Origin: Paulownia fortunei
Lineage: Eukaryota > Streptophyta > Magnoliopsida > Lamiales > Paulowniaceae
Assembly: GCA_019321725.1 (NCBI GenBank)
Contig: CM033124.1
Coordinates: 7,936,001 to 8,000,000 of the forward strand
Direction of reading: 5' to 3'
Length of the DNA: 64,000 nt
Part shown: positions 57,440-64,000 of the stretch, one piece after another
Layout: each line of letters opens with the position of its first letter
Numbering within the stretch: the stretch's first letter is position 1
The notes under the pieces: generated by a model
What the model saw: the letters and a program-made list of their open reading frames with translations, nothing else
Told to the model about the DNA's origin: nothing
The model's database searches: none
Made by a program: the position numbers and the translations under genes

Positions 57440-60400
57440 TCAAAATAATACAACACCCATATGAGCAGTGTGCTCAGGAAACACTTTGGGTGGTAAACCT
57501 TTAGTGAGTGGATCCGCAACCATGGAGTTTGTCCCAATATATTCTACAGACACTTGACAACTCTGAATTCTTTCTTTAACAACAAGAAACTTGATGTTTA
57601 TATGCTTCTACTTCAAGGAGCTTCTATTGTTATTAAAATATAGCACAGCCGATTTATTATCACAAAATATCTTCAATGGTCTTTCAATGCCATCCACAAC
57701 ACACAGCCTAGTGACAAAGTTCCGCAACCATATCCCATGATTAGATGCCTCATAACAGGCTATGAATTCAGCTGCCACAGTGGAAGGTGCTGTGAGTGTC
57801 TGCTTAACACTTTTCCAAGAGATAGCTCCTCCAGAAAGCAAGTAAATATAGCCCGAAGTAGATCTTTTACTATCTTGGCATCCAGCAAAATCGAAATCAG
57901 AATACCTAATGATGTCCAAAAAATCTAATCTCCGATAAGTGAGCATGTGGTCTTTTGTTCTCTGTAAATAATGCATAACCCTTTTGGCTGTTTTCCAATG
58001 ATCCATTCCTGGGTTACTTAAATAACTGCCCAATATTCCTACTATGAATGCTATATCCAGATGCGTACATAATTGAGCATACATTAGACTCCCTACAATT
58101 GACGCATAAGGAATCTTTTGCATCTCTTTTGCTTCAATCTCATTATTGGGGTACTGATCGAGACTAAACTTGTCTCTCTTAGCAATAGGAGTATCTCCCG
58201 GTGTGCAATCTTTCATGCCAAATCTACTAAGAATCCTTTCGATATAGCTCTTTTGTGATAACCCAAGGATACCTCAAGAGTGATCTTGATGTATCTGTAT
58301 ACCTATGACAAAAGAGGCATCCCCAAGATCTTTAATCTCAAAATTTTTAGTTAGAAATCTCTTGGTTTCGTGCAATAAGCCTATATCGCTACTGGCTTAC
58401 AGTATGTCATCGATATATAACACCAGAAAGATGTATTTACTCCTACTGAACTTATGGTATACACAATCATCAACCTTATTTACCTTAAACCCGTATGAGA
58501 TAATAGCTTGATGAAATTTATGATACCATTGACAGGAAGCCTGTTTGAGACCATAGATAGATTTCTTTAGTTTGTAGACCATACTATTTGGACCTCCAGA
58601 TACAAAGTTTTCTAATTGCACCATATAAATCTTTTCGTCAATATTACCATTTAGAAACGTAATCTTTACATCCATCTGATGGAGCTCTAAATTAAAATGA
58701 GCTACAAGTGCCATTATGATCCTAAAAGAGTCTTTCGATGAAATTGGAGAGAAAGTCTCTTTGTAGTCAATGCCTTCCTTTTGAGTAAAACCCTTAGCGA
58801 CTAGACATGTTTTATATCTTTCGATATTGCCTTTTAAATCCTGCTTAGTTTTAAATATCCATCTTCGCACCTTTAGACAATTCAACAAGATCCCAAACAT
58901 CATTGTCATCTATGGATTTCATCTCATCTTTCATGGCATCAATCCACTTTTGAAAATTGAAACTTTGTTTGACTTGATAAAAGTTGATCAGATCATCTTT
59001 CACCACTCCTATGTCAAACTCATGTTCCTGAAGAAATACGATATAGTCATCCAAAATTGCACTTCTTCTTTCTCTAGTAGATCTTCTCAATGGCATTTGT
59101 TCTTGAGGTTGTTGAGTTTGTTCTTCATTTTGGACAGGAAGTTCCTCAACATTATCATGATAGTTTAGATTTGCATTTTGAATAATCCCAGGAATAGAAA
59201 CCTGATCATTATCAATAACAACTATAGGAAGAGAAATAAATTCCTCTTCAAATGCGAACTTTATGTTCTTCCCCAAACTCAATTTCTTTAAGGAATCTCG
59301 CATTTTCCATCTAAAAAAGGAATCTAGTCGAGGGATCATAAAACTTGTAACCCCTTGACCGTTCAGAGTACCTAACAAAGTAGCAGCTTATTATTCTTAC
59401 GTCCAGTTTCTTTTCATTAGGCCTGTAGGGCCTTGCCTCAGATGGATAACCCCAAACACACAAATACCTAATATTTGGCTTTTTGCTTGTCCATAGTTCA
59501 TAAGGGGTTTTAGCTACTACTTTACTAGGAACCCTATTAAGTATATATGCTGCAGTCTTTAGTGCCTCTCCCTAGAGGGATTCTGGTAAGGAAGAATGAC
59601 TGATCATACTTCTCACCATTCATTCTAGGAGTGCCTGGCATGGTGTACTGTGATATGATACTGAATTCTTCTAAGAACTTTGCAAAGATCCTGGACATTG
59701 TTCTCTCGATCCGTCATATCTGCCATAGTATTCACCACTACGGTCAGATTTAACGGCTTTAATCCTTTTGCCAAGTTGGTTTTCAACTTCAGCTTTAAAG
59801 GTTTTAAATATGTCCAGAGATTGAGATTTCTCATGAATCAAATATAGGTACCCATAACGTGAATAATCATCTATAAACGTAATAAAATACTGTTGGCCAT
59901 TCCAAGATACCGTAGGGAATGGTCTATAAATATCAGTATGAATTAGTTCTAAGACATTTGAACTTCTGTTGGCACCTAATTTCTTAATGTTTGTCAATTT
60001 TCCCTTTATACATTGAACACAGACTTTGAAATCTGTCAAATCAAGAGGATCAAGAATTCCATCAGACACAAGTCTTTCAATTCTTTATTTAGAGATATGT
60101 CCTAAACGTTTGTGCTATACTATAGCGGAATTCTCATTAGTTAATTTTCGTTTTGTACCACAAGAACTAGTATGCAATGTTTCTTTATATGAGGCAATTG
60201 CATCAAACAAATATAGGTTATCACTTAAAGATAAAGAACCGGTACCAACAAGATTTGAATTTTGAAAAAGACTAAATTTATTATTTTCAAATAAACAAGA
60301 ATAACCAAATTTGTCTATAGTAGAAATAGAAACCAAATTTCATCTAAATGATAGAATAATACATGTCTCTTTCAAATCCAAAAAATAATCGGTCTTTAAC

Positions 60401-60640
60401 AATAACCTAAAAGTCCCTACAGCCTCAACCGCAGCTGCTTTGCCATCGCCTACATAAATACATATTTCAGCATCATTTGGCTTTCGATTCCACAGGCAAC
60501 CCTGCATAGACACACTTAGGTGAGTAGTAGCACCCAAATCTATCCACCAAGTGTGTCTAGGTACATAAGTTAAATTTACCTCAAAACAAACCAAATTGAG
60601 AATCATACCTTTCTTAATACGCGATGTAACATATTTGGGA
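57440..60640 (-). pseudogene. Copia C pol: protease, integrase, RT and RNase H, lightly broken
   Basis: In minus-strand order, protease is HTWWIDLGATTHLSVSMQGC (60540, Ser of DSG changed to Leu). Pre-integrase (60336-60115 and on) leads to integrase 60069-59671 with LELIHTDIYRPFP (first Asp), FITFIDDYSRYGYLYLIHEK and VKSDRSGEYYGRYDGS (second Asp). YTMPGTPRMNG is followed directly by VRSMISHSSLPESL: a short deletion at about 59614 removes the VAERRNRTLKDM segment with the catalytic Glu. RT pieces 59378-58851 and 58909-58397 include FNFQKWIDAMKDEMKSIDDN, GFTQKEGIDYKETFSPISSK, QMDVKITFLNGNIDEKIYM and FLVLYIDDIL. RNase H is in 58216-57608 and ends near 57440. Confidence 0.93.
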
Positions 60641-61330
60641 CAATCTTTTTTCATATGCCCATGTTGCCTAAAAAGTAACAGTCGAATCCTGAATCCTGTT
60701 TCTTTTGCACCTTTGGCTGTGGTGTCCCAACTGCAGCTATCTTTCCCTTTTTCCTTTTCCTATCCTAAGGGGTAGTTGCCAAGTGAGCACTCTCACTCCT
60801 TTCTCGCTTAATTCTTTCTTCTTCTTGCACACAGTGAGATATGAGCTCATTAAGAGTCCATTTATCCTTTTGGGTGTTGTAACTTACTTTAAACTGACTA
60901 TATTGTACATGAAGAGATATTAAAACTAAATGCACGAGCAAATCCTCAAACAGTTCTAACTTTAGTGCTTTAGTTTCGAAGCAAGATTAGACATCTCTAT
61001 GATGTACTCCTTTATGTTCCTTTTTTCTTTATACCTCATTGAAACAAGATTAGCTAAAAGTGTGCTGGTTTCAACCTTTTTATTTTTTGCAAAACGTTTT
61101 TCAATATCCTCAAGGAACTTCTTGGCACTATCCTCTTCAGACATAGCGCCCGTGAAAGTCTCTGGAATGGAACATTTCATGATCATCCAACTCATGCGAT
61201 TAGAACGATTCCACTTTTCTAAGTCCTTTTTAGCCTCAGAGAAACTTTCATCAGTGAGAATGGGAGGTCGTTCTATTCGAAACGCAGGGTCAAGGTCCAT
61301 GTAACCAAAAACAATCATCACGTTATCTTT
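60641..61330 (-). pseudogene. Copia C gag, broken near its C-terminus
   Basis: The open piece 61321-60962 holds MMIVFGYMDLDPAFRIERPP, EKWNRSNRMSWMIMKCSIPE, FLEDIEKRFAKNKKVETSTL and YIIEMSNLASKLKH, the UBN2-type Gag core. Through a stop at 60962 it continues with LVHLVLISL, SYNTQKDKWTLNELISHCVQ, a Lys/Arg-rich stretch and the zinc knuckle CYFLGNMGIXKKDCPKY, where two metal ligands are lost. The true start may lie slightly upstream of 61321. Confidence 0.9.
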
Positions 61331-62666
61331 TCAATTCTTGAAATTTGTGCCACTCAGCACAAGAATAGAATTAATGTTAGCAAATATTGCAGAAGCAGAA
61401 GCAGAAGCTGAATGGAGAACAAAATAAAATACTCACAATCAATATTCATGTCATAACATAATTATGAAAATTATATATATGCATGACATAATCAATTAAT
61501 GGTGGACTCCAAAACCAGATACCTAGCACAACATTGATATTTAGTCTTTGGACAAAAATATCAACTATAAGTGGTATTCTTAATGTAGTAATCAAATATT
61601 GACAATTAGTCCTGTCAAACAATAAACCTTTCTTTGGACCGACTTATTGTTCATATGGAAAACCTAATAATCATCACATACTTATTACCACAAGTATATT
61701 TATTATTTGTCCAAACAATAATATTCCTTTGGGCTGATTATTTTTTGCATAAATAACAAACACACACATCATAATATTTCAAACTAATTAAATTTACACA
61801 ATAGAGGCTACTTTGGCAACTTATTGCTCCATTCAATTAATTTTGAAATATTTGACGATTAAATAAAAAATTGAAACCAACATTTTATGTTATCCAATGT
61901 GAGCCCAAACCATATCTTTAGTCTTTATTTTGATTTAAAGTTAGAAAACCAAATAGGCTTTAAATCCGAATTTCCAACTAAATTAAGCCCAAAATAAATT
62001 GGACTAAAAAATTCTTCATAATTAAGACCCAAATCAAATAACTCTTAAGCCCAAACAAAATAAAGAATAATTCAAAAATTAGGCCCAAATTAAAACTTAA
62101 TTTCAAAATTAGGTCTAAACTATAATTAGTTTTTAATCTAATTACAATTATATCCTAATTTACCAAACCACAAAACAAAACAAAATAGAAGACCCATTCT
62201 TCATTATCCCCACCGATGAGACTATTCTGCTTGTGACTTGGTGTAAGATTTTTGATTTAGTTTTACACAAACAGTAAACAACCCATTATCTTGAAATAAG
62301 ATAGATTTATCTTAATTGAATTCTTTCAATTAACATGCATCATAATCCAAGCAGTATGTCATGACTGAATTCATAATTGTTTCCAGAAAATAATCCTCAA
62401 CATTTTTATTTTTATTTTTTTAATTCTAAATACACCAGTAACTTAATCCATGTTGAAGAATCAATCTCAATCAAAAATCAATAAGAATCAGCAAAGCAGA
62501 ATCTATATTCAAAAGTTTGAAAATCATAATTCCAAAAAAATTTACTGATCTTAATTTATAATTTTTCACAAAATTATTTTCAAATTCTTCTTTTAGTTAC
62601 GATTATAAAAATTGAATAAAATCATAAAAGAAGAACTAAATAATTCTTGATAATCTATCATGACCT
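61331..62666 (-). other. Untranslated leader of copia C
   Basis: About 1.3 kb of AT-rich DNA between the primer site and gag. It includes runs of AAGCCCAAA-type words (61960-62110). No coding frame or recognisable motif is seen. Confidence 0.6.
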
Positions 62667-62678
62667 ACTCTGATACCA
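62667..62678 (-). other. Primer-binding site of copia C (initiator tRNA-Met)
   Basis: The minus strand reads TGGTATCAGAGT, two bases inside the 5' LTR, matching the initiator tRNA-Met complement. Confidence 0.92.
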
Positions 62679-62680
62679 CT

Positions 62681-63122
62681 TGTTAGACTTTAATATAATA
62701 TGATTCAATAATCATAATCCAAAATCATCATATAAATTATCAAAAAATACTTTAATTCTAAATCGAAAGCATACCTAAATCCATAACAATGAAAGCAATC
62801 GGGAAATGCGTCTTCTACAGCAAATCAACTTAGAATACTCAATGGGTCTCTCTCTAAGATGGAAAAGAGGAGAAGAGCAATATTGTATGATATGACTTGG
62901 GGACCATAACCCACAATTTTTTTTATATACTAAGTCAAAAAGAATCCCATCAATCCTGAATTTAACTATTATTAGGTCTCTATACATTACAAATTCCATA
63001 CCCTAAAGATATTCCAAAAGTTTCATATGATAGATCACTTATTTGACTCTATCAAATTAGGCAATTTATAATATAATTGTTATTTAAATATGCAAGTTCA
63101 TATTAAGAAATTAATTCCAACA
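62681..63122 (-). repeat. 5' LTR of copia C
   Basis: 442 bp, from TGTTAGACTTTAATATAATA to TTAATTCCAACA, followed by the target duplication TCCAT. The frame at 62775-62999 is a chance LTR frame. Confidence 0.95.
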
Positions 63123-63430
63123 TCCATTTTTTTTATTTTGAATTCGTTAGTGGAGCTTTCTGCAGCCCCTTTCTACTTTATTAATAGGTAGACTAAGCAA
63201 CTATTGTTCTTCAAGGCTATAAAATTAGTTTGGGAATTCATCTGTCAACGAAGAGGATGTCGAATTTTAAACACAGTTATATCATATTAAATGGCATCTC
63301 AAGTAGCGGAATAAAGATTTTTTTGGCGACATATTTGATAAAGATAAAATGGCAGAAGAGGCGGTTGTGCAATAGGAGCAGATTTTTTAGCAAGACTTGT
63401 CGAATGAAAAATTTGTCGCATTACTAATTA
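63123..63430 (+). pseudogene. Continuation of the LINE ORF2 fragment, badly decayed
   Basis: This begins with the second TCCAT copy that completes the split LINE endonuclease. Beyond it lie about 300 bp in which only weak resemblance remains (FFKAIKLVWEF in one frame). The LINE endonuclease end would be expected here by position. Any reverse-transcriptase domain is absent. Confidence 0.45.
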
Positions 63431-63459
63431 CTTAAATTTACCTCAAACTGGTTAATACG

Positions 63460-64000
63460 CTAACCATCTTTATCTTTAGACATATTAGGGTTTGATGATT
63501 TTCCTGAAATAGGATTTTCAACAATAGTAATCGTAGTCTTCTCCACCCACTGCTTTGAAAGTTTAGGAGCTACCACAACCACTTGATCCTCAACATCAAC
63601 CAAATTTCCTTTCTTTGTTTCCACCATTTTCCTCTGCTCTTCAGACGTAGATTTTCCTTGTGGTGGCCTTCTATAGTTTTCACTCATACAAGCCAATAAA
63701 TCATGACCTAGATGCTTACACTTGGAGTAATATTTAGGAACTTGTTTATAGGGAATGAACAACCTTTTGTAGGAGACATACTCACCACATCTAACTAAAA
63801 TCTCATCATCCATTGGTTGCAAAAGATCAATCTCTACACAAACCCTAGCAACACTAAGCCTTCTGTAATTCATTGTTGGCTCGTCTATCTTGAATACCTT
63901 CTTAATCAAAGATGCAATCCTATAAAGTGCCTTCTTACGGAAAAAAATGAATTGAAAGCTCTATTAATCTAATCCATATTGGAACAATGGAGGATTCCAC
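63460..64000 (-). pseudogene. LINE ORF1-like (DUF4283/zinc-knuckle) fragment
   Basis: The open piece 63909-63460 on the minus strand reads IDEPTMNYRRLSVARVCVEI and DLLQPMDDEILVRCG, then PKYYSKCKHLGHDLLACMSE. The last is a CX2CX4HX4C zinc knuckle with the first Cys replaced by Tyr or shifted (YSKCKHLGHDLLAC). Upstream, to the window edge, FQYGLD, IFFRKKALYRIASLIKK and two stops match the DUF4283 region of plant LINE ORF1 or related proteins. In the family it binds element RNA. It lies on the opposite strand to the LINE endonuclease at 55916, so it belongs to another copy or to an inverted piece. Confidence 0.8.

Larger units (their letters stand above)
56567..63122 (-). mobile_element. Nearly complete Ty1/copia element (copia C), TNT1-94-like
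   Basis: A minus-strand element of 6.56 kb with LTRs of about 443 bp at 56567-57009 and 62681-63122. It has an initiator-Met primer site and purine tract in the right places and the duplication TCCAT on both sides (56562-56566, 63123-63127). Gag and pol are full length but broken by several stops, shifts and an integrase deletion. Counting by eye, the two LTRs differ at about 39 of 442 positions, mostly transitions. Its LTRs are unrelated to those of the large-LTR copia family here. Confidence 0.95.

Noticed and set aside
1..64000. tRNA, rRNA or organelle-derived insertions
   Set aside because: No cloverleaf, rRNA or chloroplast-like coding block was recognised by eye; tRNA-like words belong to primer-binding sites.

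Overview
This is a window of AT-rich nuclear plant DNA, very probably from a dicot. It is repeat heterochromatin made of LTR retrotransposons nested inside one another, plus some LINE fragments. I see no intact host gene, no tRNA or rRNA gene and no prokaryotic feature. Almost every reading frame is broken. Many stops sit where C-to-T or G-to-A changes would turn Trp, Gln or Arg codons into stops, as expected of old methylated repeats. A run of 100 Ns (32141-32240) marks an assembly gap. Species cannot be told from the sequence.

Left part (1-12.1 kb): a minus-strand Athila-like Ty3/gypsy element (LTR 1904-3535, gag running off the left edge) sits in the 5' part of a plus-strand Ty3/gypsy element (gag-pol 3576-8000). 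That element appears to sit inside a minus-strand Ty1/copia element (gag to pre-integrase, 8687-10140). Non-coding copia leader-like DNA follows.

Middle (12.1-38.4 kb): an old plus-strand copia element, called copia A here, has been split repeatedly. Its pieces are at 12085-12245, 15216-16281, 24914-24962 and 27101-27696, and probably 34440-35500 with an LTR at 35510-36564. The interruptions are a gypsy solo LTR (12246-15215, target duplication ATGTC) that contains a truncated copia LTR; a whole Tekay-type chromovirus (16282-24913, GTTCA); a copia solo LTR (24963-27100, CTAAG); and a minus-strand copia element, copia E (27697 to about 32957). Copia E itself carries a solo LTR (30022-31286, AAATC).

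Right-centre (38.4-55.4 kb): a second plus-strand copia, copia B, is split by a large Athila-type element (39450-50687). Between the integrase and the 3' LTR of that element lies an intronless, sense-strand copy of a LONELY GUY (LOG) cytokinin-activating phosphoribohydrolase gene (46855-47496), preceded by an unrecognised accessory coding region. LOG capture by a retrotransposon is the most interesting thing in the window.

Right end (55.4-64 kb): a plant L1-type LINE endonuclease is split by a nearly complete minus-strand copia element, copia C (56567-63122, target duplication TCCAT; LTRs about 9% diverged by eye). A LINE ORF1 fragment on the opposite strand closes the window. Nothing here works together as a pathway. 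The logic is one of successive insertion, LTR-LTR recombination and decay.
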